This document shows, piece after piece, positions 33,306-41,234 of a DNA stretch of 64,000 nt. Position 1 is the stretch's first letter; every line of letters begins with the position of its first letter. Below the pieces are notes generated by a model that did no database searches, was not told the origin of the DNA, and was given only the letters and a program-made list of their open reading frames with translations. Both the position numbers and the translations under genes were made by a program. Source of the stretch: an uncultured Pelagibacteraceae bacterium (GTDB lineage: Bacteria; Pseudomonadota; Alphaproteobacteria; Pelagibacterales; Pelagibacteraceae). Location: NCBI GenBank assembly GCA_902595535.1, contig CACJQI010000007.1:1-64000 (forward strand). The letters run 5' to 3'.

Positions 33306-33521
33306 TTGACTAAACAAGATTTGTTGGAGTTTAAAGGAAAAATTATAGATCTCCTTCCAAACGCAATGTTTAGGGTACAGCTTGAGAACGGGCACACAAT
33401 TACGGCCCATACAGCTGGTAAGTTAAGAAAAAATCGTATCAGAGTTTTGCAAGGTGATAGCGTTACTGTAGAAATTACTCCTTACGATTTAACTAAAGGC
33501 AGAATAATCTTTAGAGGTTAA
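33306..33521 (+). CDS. infA: Translation initiation factor IF-1 (TTG start)
   Basis: [67 protein letters not shown]. Confidence 0.97.
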   Translation: MTKQDLLEFKGKIIDLLPNAMFRVQLENGHTITAHTAGKLRKNRIRVLQGDSVTVEITPYDLTKGRIIFRG

Positions 33522-33527
33522 TTTTTT

Positions 33528-33602
33528 GCCTCGGTAGCTCAGGAGTAGAGCAGAGCCCTGAAAAGGCTTGTGTCGGAGGTGCGAATCCTTCCCGAGGCAC
33601 CA
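33528..33602 (+). tRNA. tRNA-Phe (anticodon GAA)
   Basis: GCCTCGG/CCGAGGC acceptor, A73, encoded CCA, GAGCC-CTGAAAA-GGCTT anticodon arm; T-loop TGCGAAT. Confidence 0.93.
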
Positions 33603-33682
33603 CCATCATTTTTCATCTTGAAATTCTAAAAAAATCAAATTAGCTTTACAGAATAATAAACAACATAAGGACTAAGAATAAG

Positions 33683-33895
33683 ATGAGTACATTAACGGGT
33701 AAAATTAAATGGTATAATGGTAAAAAAGGGTATGGTTTCATTGAAAGAGATGACAAAGAAAAAGATGCCTTTGTGCATGCATCAGCTGTTAAAGCAGCTG
33801 GCATGAGATATCTAAATGAGGGTGATAAACTTGAATTTACATTAGAAGATGGTCCTAAAGGTCCTTCAGCAGTTAACTTAAAAAAAGTAGACTAA
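33683..33895 (+). CDS. cspA: Cold-shock domain protein
   Basis: GKIKWYNGKKGYGFIERDD..DAFVHASAV...LEFTLEDGPKGPSAVNL. Confidence 0.96.
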   Translation: MSTLTGKIKWYNGKKGYGFIERDDKEKDAFVHASAVKAAGMRYLNEGDKLEFTLEDGPKGPSAVNLKKVD

Positions 33896-33913
33896 TTTTT
33901 ATTAAAATATTTT

Positions 33914-33957
33914 AAAGGGCGTTTTATCTATTGAAAAATAGATAACGTCCTTTTTTA
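33914..33957 (+). terminator. Rho-independent terminator downstream of cspA
   Basis: AAAGGGCGTTTTATCTATT-GAAA-AATAGATAACGTCC-TTTTTT stem-loop plus U-tract. Confidence 0.85.
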
Positions 33958-34128
33958 TTTTTTGTCTTGAATAATCGGAATTATTGTCTAAAAGACTGCT
34001 CATGATTATAAATATTACATATAGAGAGACTTCAAGAAGTACTCATAGAGTTTGTTTCCATAGCCTGTAGGCTATTTATTTATAATATAATTTTAAATCC
34101 ACACAAAAATAATATAAAAACAAGGAAT

Positions 34129-34203
34129 GCCTGGGTGGTGTAACGGTTAGCACGAAAGTTTGTGGAACTTTAAGTTTGAGTTCGATTCTCAGCCCGGGTA
34201 CCA
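34129..34203 (+). tRNA. tRNA-His (anticodon GTG)
   Basis: GCCTGGG/CCCGGGT acceptor, AAAGT-TTGTGGA-ACTTT anticodon arm, A73, encoded CCA; base at -1 is T. Confidence 0.95.
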
Positions 34204-34207
34204 AAAA

Positions 34208-35602
34208 ATGAATAAAGAAAATAAATTAGTACCTGGATTACCTTCAGGTTTTGAAGATCGTTGGGATAAAAAACTTCTTCTCAAAAAAAAGCTATTAAAA
34301 GCGATTGAGAATAATTTTATCAAGTTTGGAGCAGAAGCTCTTGAAACACCTTCGTTTGAAATTAGTGAAAATATAGGATCTTTTCTTGCAGAAGATGATA
34401 ATAATCCTATGTCTGATGTATTCTCATTTCAGGATGGGGAAAAAAGTATTACACTTCGATATGATTTATCAAGTCCACTAGCCAGATTTGTTGCACAAAA
34501 TAATCAAGAACTACCCTCAATTTATAAACGATATGCAATTCAAAATGTATTTCGAAATGAAAAAGCTGGAAACGGCCGTTACAGAGAATTTATGCAAGCT
34601 GATTTTGATATTGTTGGAAACGTTAATCCTGCTCAAGCTAATGCTGAACTTTGTAATTTAATATCAAGCACATTATCAGATTGTGGATTAAACAAAGATC
34701 AATTCACAATAAATGTAAGTAATAGAAAAATAGTTCAAGGACTAATTGATGAATTAAAAATTTCTGAAGAAAAACAAATTAAAGTTATTCGAGCAATTGA
34801 TAAATTGGATAAGCCTGGATTTGGCTTAAAGGGAGTTGAAGATTTACTCAAAAAAGAAAGAAAAGACCAAAGTGGTGCAATTACTAAAGGAGCAGATTTA
34901 TCAGATGACCAAGCTCAACAAATTTTAAATTTCTTAAAAATAAAAGATTTAAAACAATTAAAAGAAACTTTAAAAAACCCACTTTCTCAAGAAGGAATAA
35001 AAGAATTAGAGGATGTATTTGAAGTACTTGGATATGGATCAAATTTAAATCAAGTTAAGACAAATTTAACAATTGTAAGAGGGCTAGCTTATTACTCAGA
35101 TTTTATTGTCGAGACTAATCTAAACTTTAAGGTGACAAACAATAAAGGAAAAGAAGTAGATATTGGAAGCATATGTTCTGGCGGAGCCTATGCCAAACTT
35201 ATCTCAAGATTTAGAGGAGTTGATATACCAGGAACAGGAATAAGCTTTGGTGTAGACAGATTGTTATTTGCTTTGATGCAATTAGATCAAATTAAAATAG
35301 AAGATCAAAAACCTGTTTTAGTTTGTGTCATGGATCAAAAGTATCTAAAAAATTATTATGAATTGGTGGATATCTTAAGAGACAATAATATTAATGCTGA
35401 AGTTTTTTTGAACACTAAAAAAAACCTAGGTAAACAACTTGATTTAGCAAATAAACGTCAATTAACTGTTGCTGTTATTTGTGGAGAAAATGAATTTAAT
35501 GATAATACAGTCACTATTAAAAACCTTAAAGGGGTTAAGGGTGAAAACAATCAAACAATTCCAAAAGCTGATTTAATTAATGAAATCAAAAAACTTATCT
35601 GA
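34208..35602 (+). CDS. hisS: Histidine--tRNA ligase (alphaproteobacterial-type)
   Basis: LPSGFEDR, LRYDLSSPLARFVAQN, FRNEKAGNGRYREFMQADFDIVG, GTGISFGVDRLL; start corrected from the track's 34160, which lies inside tRNA-His. Confidence 0.94.
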   Translation: MNKENKLVPGLPSGFEDRWDKKLLLKKKLLKAIENNFIKFGAEALETPSFEISENIGSFLAEDDNNPMSDVFSFQDGEKSITLRYDLSSPLARFVAQNNQELPSIYKRYAIQNVFRNEKAGNGRYREFMQADFDIVGNVNPAQANAELCNLISSTLSDCGLNKDQFTINVSNRKIVQGLIDELKISEEKQIKVIRAIDKLDKPGFGLKGVEDLLKKERKDQSGAITKGADLSDDQAQQILNFLKIKDLKQLKETLKNPLSQEGIKELEDVFEVLGYGSNLNQVKTNLTIVRGLAYYSDFIVETNLNFKVTNNKGKEVDIGSICSGGAYAKLISRFRGVDIPGTGISFGVDRLLFALMQLDQIKIEDQKPVLVCVMDQKYLKNYYELVDILRDNNINAEVFLNTKKNLGKQLDLANKRQLTVAVICGENEFNDNTVTIKNLKGVKGENNQTIPKADLINEIKKLI

Positions 35603-36632
35603 AAATATCCTTAGATCGGTCAAATCTAAAGGATTTAAGCATATTGATTTACCTTCAGTAATTGAGGCCAATCATATTGTCCAAAGATCAGGTGAAAACT
35701 TTAGAAAATTTATATTTTCGTTTATTGATCAAAACGGAAGTGAGCTTTGCCTGAGACCTGACTTAACTATTGCTTCATGTCTTAGGTATTTAGAGAACAA
35801 TTTAAAAGGAAAAGAAAAGATTTTTTATAGTGGTCAGGCTTATCGTAAGTCACAAAATAAAAAAGATTCTATAATTAGAGACCAAGTTGGATTTGAAATC
35901 ATTGGATCAAAAGATGAAAAGAATGATGACAAAGAAATTATCAATACTTCATTAAAATCTCTTCAAAATATCAAATATACATCAGGAACATTAACGATTG
36001 GTAATGTTGAAATCTTTAATTTATTAATTTCAAAACTTGATATTCCAAAAAGATGGAAACTAAGATTATCAAGACATTTTTGGAGAGAGAAGTATTTTAA
36101 TGATCTTTTAAAAAGATTAGAAACCAACTCAGATGTAGATCCAACTATCGTTGAGATTGATAAAAAGCGATATTTTAAAATGTTAAAAGAGGATCTATCC
36201 AAAGTTATTGCCGGAAGGTCAATTAATGAAATTTTAAAAAGATTTGATAATAAAATTAGAGATCCGAGGGGAACAAGAAAAGGAGAAAATGTATCAAAAA
36301 TAATCAAAGATTTTTTAAAAATTAAATGCCCAATCAATAAAGCTGCAAGTGAATTAAACAAGTTTTTTAAAAAGAATAAGATTAATTTAATAGTTGATCA
36401 AAAATATTTTCCACTCTCAAATAATAAAATTTCAAAATTAAATGTTGTGTTCTCTGCTTCATTTGGAAGACAATTAGAATATTACACAGGAATGGTATTT
36501 AAAATTGATATCAAATCTAAATCAAAAAGCAGAAATATAATTAACGGTGGAAGATATGACAAATTGATTTCAGATCTTGGCGCTAAAAATCAAGTAGCTG
36601 CAGTTGGAGCTGCTTTAAATTTAAATTACTAA
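35580..36632 (+). CDS. hisZ: ATP phosphoribosyltransferase regulatory subunit
   Basis: HisRS-like paralogue (LRPDLTIASCLRYL, GRQLEYYTGMVFKI, GGRYDKLISDLG) immediately upstream of short-form hisG. Confidence 0.9.
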   Translation: MKSKNLSENILRSVKSKGFKHIDLPSVIEANHIVQRSGENFRKFIFSFIDQNGSELCLRPDLTIASCLRYLENNLKGKEKIFYSGQAYRKSQNKKDSIIRDQVGFEIIGSKDEKNDDKEIINTSLKSLQNIKYTSGTLTIGNVEIFNLLISKLDIPKRWKLRLSRHFWREKYFNDLLKRLETNSDVDPTIVEIDKKRYFKMLKEDLSKVIAGRSINEILKRFDNKIRDPRGTRKGENVSKIIKDFLKIKCPINKAASELNKFFKKNKINLIVDQKYFPLSNNKISKLNVVFSASFGRQLEYYTGMVFKIDIKSKSKSRNIINGGRYDKLISDLGAKNQVAAVGAALNLNY

Positions 36633-37324
36633 TGAGCAAAAATATAATTAACATTGGTATTCCAAGTAAAGGTAGACTTAGAAAAGATATTCTAAAGATA
36701 TTTAAAAAGAATAAATTAAATCTAGTTTCTGAGCGTGGTGAAAGAGATTTATTAGGATCCATAAAACAATTAAAAAATGTTAAAGTTTTATATCTTCATG
36801 CACGAGAGATAGTTGAAAGGCTTGGAGATGGTTCGTTAGATTTTGGTTTTTCGGGGTATGATTTACTAAAAGAAAGTGAAGTTAATATTCAAAATAAGAT
36901 AAGTGTATCTAAAAAATATGATTTTGGAAAAGCAGCTTTAGTTGTTGCAATACCAGACCCATGGATAGATGTTCAAACTGTTGCAGATTTAGAGGAAATT
37001 GCATTTGAATTTAGAGATAAAAAGAAAAAAAGACTAAGAGTTGCAACTAAATACCCAAATTTAACCAGAGAATTTTTATTTTCAAAAGGAGTTACACAAT
37101 TTAAGTTAGTCGGTAGTTTAGGGGCAACAGAGGCTTATCCTTTTACTGGATCAAGTGAAATTATCACCGATATAACATCAACAGGTGAGACCTTAAAAGC
37201 TAACAATCTTCGTATTTTAAAGGATGGAGAAATATTAAAATCTGAAGCATGTATGATGATATCAAAATCATCTACAAAAAAACTAGATGTTAAGAAATTG
37301 ATTAAATTACTTTCTAAAGATTAG
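36632..37324 (+). CDS. hisG: ATP phosphoribosyltransferase (short form)
   Basis: IGIPSKGRL, LDFGFSGYDLL, RVATKYPNLTREFL, GATEAYPFTGSSEIITDITSTGETLKANNL. Confidence 0.96.
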   Translation: MSKNIINIGIPSKGRLRKDILKIFKKNKLNLVSERGERDLLGSIKQLKNVKVLYLHAREIVERLGDGSLDFGFSGYDLLKESEVNIQNKISVSKKYDFGKAALVVAIPDPWIDVQTVADLEEIAFEFRDKKKKRLRVATKYPNLTREFLFSKGVTQFKLVGSLGATEAYPFTGSSEIITDITSTGETLKANNLRILKDGEILKSEACMMISKSSTKKLDVKKLIKLLSKD

Positions 37325-37438
37325 GTCTTTCCAATAAATTAAAATAATCTTAATAATATCAAGGTTTCTAGCAACTGCATAAAGCGCAACTACTAACCCT
37401 ATTATAAATATGATTTTTAGTATTAAGAATAATTCCAT
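37307..37438 (-). CDS. possible 43-aa membrane miniprotein
   Basis: Manual translation MELFLILKIIFIIGLVVALYAVARNLDIIKIILIYWKDLIFRK*; hydrophobic, convergent with hisG. Confidence 0.35.
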   Translation of the reverse strand: MELFLILKIIFIIGLVVALYAVARNLDIIKIILIYWKDLIFRK

Positions 37439-37477
37439 AATTTAATTTAACTTATCAGAAAAAGATCACAAAAAAAG

Positions 37478-37927
37478 TTAATGTTTATTTACTATATATT
37501 CGTAAGACTCTTTATTAATTTTACAAATACCACCTTGAAAATAAAGTCCATACTTGTCCTTATTTTTAATAAAATTTAAATTATCTATATGATCTTTAAT
37601 ATTAATCTCTTGATCAAATATTTTCATATTTTCAAATTCTACATAAAAAAGTACTTTCTTAAACTCTTGATTATCATCAATCACGGTTGTTTTATTTTCA
37701 ATCACATTTTTAATTCTACCGTTTGCAACAAAGCTTTGTCTTTTGTCGCCAGAACCAGCTATATAAAAAACAACATGTTTTCCTTGACTTACATTTAGTA
37801 ATTGAGGAGTTCTATTATAAATTGGCCATTTGTTTTTTTCTATTCGTTCATGAAAAATATCAAGCCCAGTTTTTTTCCCATCCGAGGAAACAAATATTAA
37901 ATAGTTAGTTTCAATATTATCTCTCAT
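37478..37927 (-). CDS. EVE/PUA-like domain protein (putative modified-base reader)
   Basis: 149 aa; NYLIFVSSDGKKTGL...WPIYNRTPQLLNVSQGKHVVFYIAGSG..RQSFVANGRIKN pattern; divergent from a C5-MTase. Confidence 0.6.
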   Translation of the reverse strand: MRDNIETNYLIFVSSDGKKTGLDIFHERIEKNKWPIYNRTPQLLNVSQGKHVVFYIAGSGDKRQSFVANGRIKNVIENKTTVIDDNQEFKKVLFYVEFENMKIFDQEINIKDHIDNLNFIKNKDKYGLYFQGGICKINKESYEYIVNKH

Positions 37928-37973
37928 TTAATAGAATCATATATAAGGTTAATATTAAATATAAATAAAAAAA

Positions 37974-38957
37974 ATGAAAACACTAGGTGGCTTATTTTCT
38001 GGCATTGGAGGTATTGAAAGTGGCTTTGAAAAAGCTGATTTTAAGACCTTGTGGTCTAATGAGAATGACCCTTACAGTATTCGAAGCTTTAAACATAATT
38101 ATAAACATCAATTATATTCTGAAGATATTCGAAAAGTTAATTTTAAAAAACTAAAACCAGTTGATGTTTTGGTGGGTGGGTTTCCTTGCCAAGCCTTCTC
38201 TGTTGCTGGTTATCAAAAAGGTTTTAAAGATCCAAGAGGAAATCTTTTTTTTGAAATTTGTAGAGCTATTACAGAATTACCTAAAATGCCCAAAGCAATT
38301 ATGCTTGAGAATGTTAAAAACATTAGAGGTCATGATGGAGGAAAAACTGCAAAAGTAATTACTAAATCTTTGAGAGATTTAGGTTACTCAGTTTTTTGGA
38401 ATGTATTTAATACATCCGTTCATACAGATATTCCTCAGAATAGAGAAAGAACATTTATTATAGGCTTTAAAGATGAAGCTAATTGGGATTTTGAGCCTAA
38501 TAAAAAAACATCAAGTTCAATATTTAATTCTTATTTACCTCTAGTAAAAAGCAAAACCAAAAAGAAGTTTAGAGAGATGTTGGAAAGTGATGAGGTTGAG
38601 GAAAGATATTATTATAAACAGGACTCTTACATGTACAAAGATCTTAAAAAATCAATTACATCTAAAGATACAGCCTATCAATGGCGTAGAATTTATGTGA
38701 GAGAAAACAAAAGTAATGAGTGTCCGACGCTTACAGCTAACATGGGAACAGGAGGACATAATGTTCCTTTAATTAAGGACGATCTTGGTATTAGAAAACT
38801 TACTCCAAGAGAGTGTTTAAATTTTCAAGGCTTTCCTAAAAGTTTTAAGTTCCCAGATGATATGCCTGTCTCTCAAAGATATAAGCAAGTAGGGAATGCT
38901 GTTACTGTTACTTTAATAGCAAAAATTGCTAAAATAATAGGTAAATCAATCCTTTAA
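37974..38957 (+). CDS. DNA (cytosine-5-)-methyltransferase, type II RM-like
   Basis: LFSGIGGIESGF (I), DVLVGGFPCQAFSVAG (IV), IMLENVKNI (VI), QNRERTFIIGF (VIII), RKLTPRECLNFQGFP (IX), YKQVGNAVTVTLI (X). Confidence 0.97.
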   Translation: MKTLGGLFSGIGGIESGFEKADFKTLWSNENDPYSIRSFKHNYKHQLYSEDIRKVNFKKLKPVDVLVGGFPCQAFSVAGYQKGFKDPRGNLFFEICRAITELPKMPKAIMLENVKNIRGHDGGKTAKVITKSLRDLGYSVFWNVFNTSVHTDIPQNRERTFIIGFKDEANWDFEPNKKTSSSIFNSYLPLVKSKTKKKFREMLESDEVEERYYYKQDSYMYKDLKKSITSKDTAYQWRRIYVRENKSNECPTLTANMGTGGHNVPLIKDDLGIRKLTPRECLNFQGFPKSFKFPDDMPVSQRYKQVGNAVTVTLIAKIAKIIGKSIL

Positions 38958-39788
38958 TTTGCTAAAGAATTTTTTATTTTTTTTAGTCTCTTTTAGAAGA
39001 TATTTATTTTTTTTATTTTTATTTTTAAAGATTTCTCTTAAATTTTTAGTATTGATTTTGTTGTCTATATTAAAATTTAGAAAAGAATTATTTTTTATAA
39101 ATTCTTGAGGATGAATACGTAACTCAACTCTTTTTTTTGACTTGTATACTTTTACATTTCCAAATTTAGGGTTAATAAAATCATTAAACCAAACTGATGT
39201 CTTTTTGCTGGATATATTACCCTTAGAAACTTCATCTAATTTATCAGGATTAATTTTAAGCAAAAATATCATTAATCTATTTTCAGGTTTGTATAGAATT
39301 AAATTAACCAAATATAGATTATCTAAATTTTGATCTGTAATAGTTCCTTGCCATTTCTTTTTTAGTATATTTTTCCAAGCTTTAATAATTTCATCATATT
39401 TTTCAGAATTGAATAAGCTATCTAAATTGTCATTTTCATTTCCAAAATTTTCATCTTCAAATTTTTGACTAAGGGATTTTTCACCTGTTTGTTTTTTCAT
39501 TTTACCAGTTGGTGCTTGTCCTAGTGCAAGAGATGAAACATCGTAACCATTTTTTTCACTTATACCATCTATAGGATAGCTACCTTCACCAACAGGCTTC
39601 AAACCTAATGCTTGTATTATCCATTGTTCACATTGTTTTTTTTCTAAGTAAAGAGCTGTATCGTTTTGACCAGGTAAAAACTCAGGATAAGAATTTACTG
39701 TTCTTTGGAGAAGGTAATCAAAAACCTTTTTTGAATTCTCATCAAAAATTTGATTAAGTTCATCTATTCTAACCTCTTCTAAAACCAT
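38946..39788 (-). CDS. putative type II restriction endonuclease (inferred from context)
   Basis: 280 aa, tail-to-tail with the C5-MTase (12-nt overlap); YPIDGISEKNGYDVSSLALGQAPTGKMKKQTGEKSL resembles a nuclease core but no certain family. Confidence 0.6.
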   Translation of the reverse strand: MVLEEVRIDELNQIFDENSKKVFDYLLQRTVNSYPEFLPGQNDTALYLEKKQCEQWIIQALGLKPVGEGSYPIDGISEKNGYDVSSLALGQAPTGKMKKQTGEKSLSQKFEDENFGNENDNLDSLFNSEKYDEIIKAWKNILKKKWQGTITDQNLDNLYLVNLILYKPENRLMIFLLKINPDKLDEVSKGNISSKKTSVWFNDFINPKFGNVKVYKSKKRVELRIHPQEFIKNNSFLNFNIDNKINTKNLREIFKNKNKKNKYLLKETKKNKKFFSKLKD

Positions 39789-39859
39789 AATTAATAAGAT
39801 TATTATGACAGCTTATTAATTAGATTTAAATAATAAATAAGCTTCTTATTTATTTAGTA

Positions 39860-40198
39860 TTAAAGATCGTCATTGTTCCAAGTAAACAAATCTGTCTCAA
39901 AGGGAATATTTCTAAACTTTAATAATGCCTTATATTTTTCTAGTCGGTCTTCTTTTTTAGCATTTTTTAAGTAAGTGAATATTTGATCATAGGTCAGTCC
40001 TTTCAACCTATTTTTTTTAACATCAATATATTCTTCATATTCCATACCAGCTATTGCATAACCTTTTTTAGGATCGATATGTTCAGCATAGCTAATAGTA
40101 TCCTCAGTTTCTTTTAGGATATCGTAATAATGAGCAATCTTATTATTAGAATCAAAAAGATAATCTTTTCTGTAATCAAACAGTTCTAGTTGTTTCAT
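39860..40198 (-). CDS. hypothetical protein
   Basis: 112 aa ORF MKQLELFDYRKDYLFDSNNKIAHYYD...; no domain recognised. Confidence 0.6.
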   Translation of the reverse strand: MKQLELFDYRKDYLFDSNNKIAHYYDILKETEDTISYAEHIDPKKGYAIAGMEYEEYIDVKKNRLKGLTYDQIFTYLKNAKKEDRLEKYKALLKFRNIPFETDLFTWNNDDL

Positions 40199-40346
40199 AT
40201 ATTGGGGGTTGTTTAAAATTTAAGAAATAAATTTTAACAATTATTAAATTAAACCGTGATTGTGTCTTTTGTATGTTAAAAAATCAAATATGAACAAATA
40301 GTTTTTTAATGATTTATAGTTCTTTTAAGATAAAAAGATTTTAATT

Positions 40347-41039
40347 ATGCAGTGGAATAGAAAATACAATTATCCTAGCTCTATTCGAGCTATTTTAAAT
40401 GGAAAACGTCATTACGATTTAGGTTCTGAAAAACTTCCAAGTGTAACAACTATTTTAAATGCTACTCAAAGTGAAGAAAAAAAGGCATCATTACAAGCGT
40501 GGAAAGATAGAGTCGGACATAAACAAGCTGAATTTATCAAAAGAGAGGCAAGTACTCGTGGGTCCTCAATGCATGATTTTTTAGAAAAATTTTTATTAGG
40601 AAAACTAAATCTAGATCTATTAGGAGACAATACAAGAGAAAGAATGATGGCTGATCAAATCATAGAAAATGGACTTAGAAATAAGTTAAGTGAGATATGG
40701 GCTACGGAATGCGTTTTGTATTACCCGGGTAAATATGCAGGAGCGGCTGATTGTATAGGTATATATGAAAATCACGAGACTATTATTGATTTTAAACAGA
40801 CTAATAAGCCCAAGAAAGAGGAATGGATTGAGGATTATTATTTGCAGTGTGCAGCTTATGCATTAGCACATAATACAGTTTATGGATCTAATATTAATAA
40901 AGCAGTTATTTTAATGTGTTCAAAAGATAATATGTTTCAAAGATTTATAGTTGAAGGAACACGCTTTAAAGAATTTCAAAATAAATTTTTAGAAAAGGTT
41001 GAGCAATATTATTTTCAAATAAAAAATCAACCTAGTTGA
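40347..41039 (+). CDS. PD-(D/E)XK (RecB-family) nuclease, MGME1-like
   Basis: LPSVTTIL, LQAWKDRVG, ASTRGSSMHDFLE, GAADCIGIYENHETIIDFKQTNK, YYLQCAAYALAHN catalytic and QxxxY motifs. Confidence 0.82.
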   Translation: MQWNRKYNYPSSIRAILNGKRHYDLGSEKLPSVTTILNATQSEEKKASLQAWKDRVGHKQAEFIKREASTRGSSMHDFLEKFLLGKLNLDLLGDNTRERMMADQIIENGLRNKLSEIWATECVLYYPGKYAGAADCIGIYENHETIIDFKQTNKPKKEEWIEDYYLQCAAYALAHNTVYGSNINKAVILMCSKDNMFQRFIVEGTRFKEFQNKFLEKVEQYYFQIKNQPS

Positions 41040-41077
41040 CAATATTCAATAAATACTTAATATAAACTTACTAAATT

Positions 41078-41169
41078 AAGCTACTTATTTAGATGCGAAC
41101 TGTTTAGTTTTCTTATCAATTCCTCTAAAAATTTATCTTAAATTTAAACGAAGCTACTAATTTAGATGC
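41078..41169. repeat. 19-bp degenerate direct repeat pair (41078-41096 and 41151-41169)
   Basis: AAGCTACTTATTTAGATGC vs AAGCTACTAATTTAGATGC, 18/19 identical, 73-nt spacing. Confidence 0.8.
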
Positions 41170-41234
41170 AGAGTTAGTTTGAGTAAACTTTTTAACATTT
41201 AATTATTTCTTCGATAACTTTAAAGGAGCAAACA

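Noticed and set aside
34160-34207. 5' extension of the hisS ORF in the track (MWNFKFEFDSQPGYQK...)
   Set aside because: Lies inside tRNA-His; HisRS similarity begins at the ATG at 34208.
35963-36361. 132-aa ORF antisense to hisZ
   Set aside because: Shadow ORF opposite a supported gene.
41040-41234. tRNA or riboswitch in the gap upstream of sbcB
   Set aside because: No cloverleaf or GC-rich stems; only the 19-bp direct repeat stands out.
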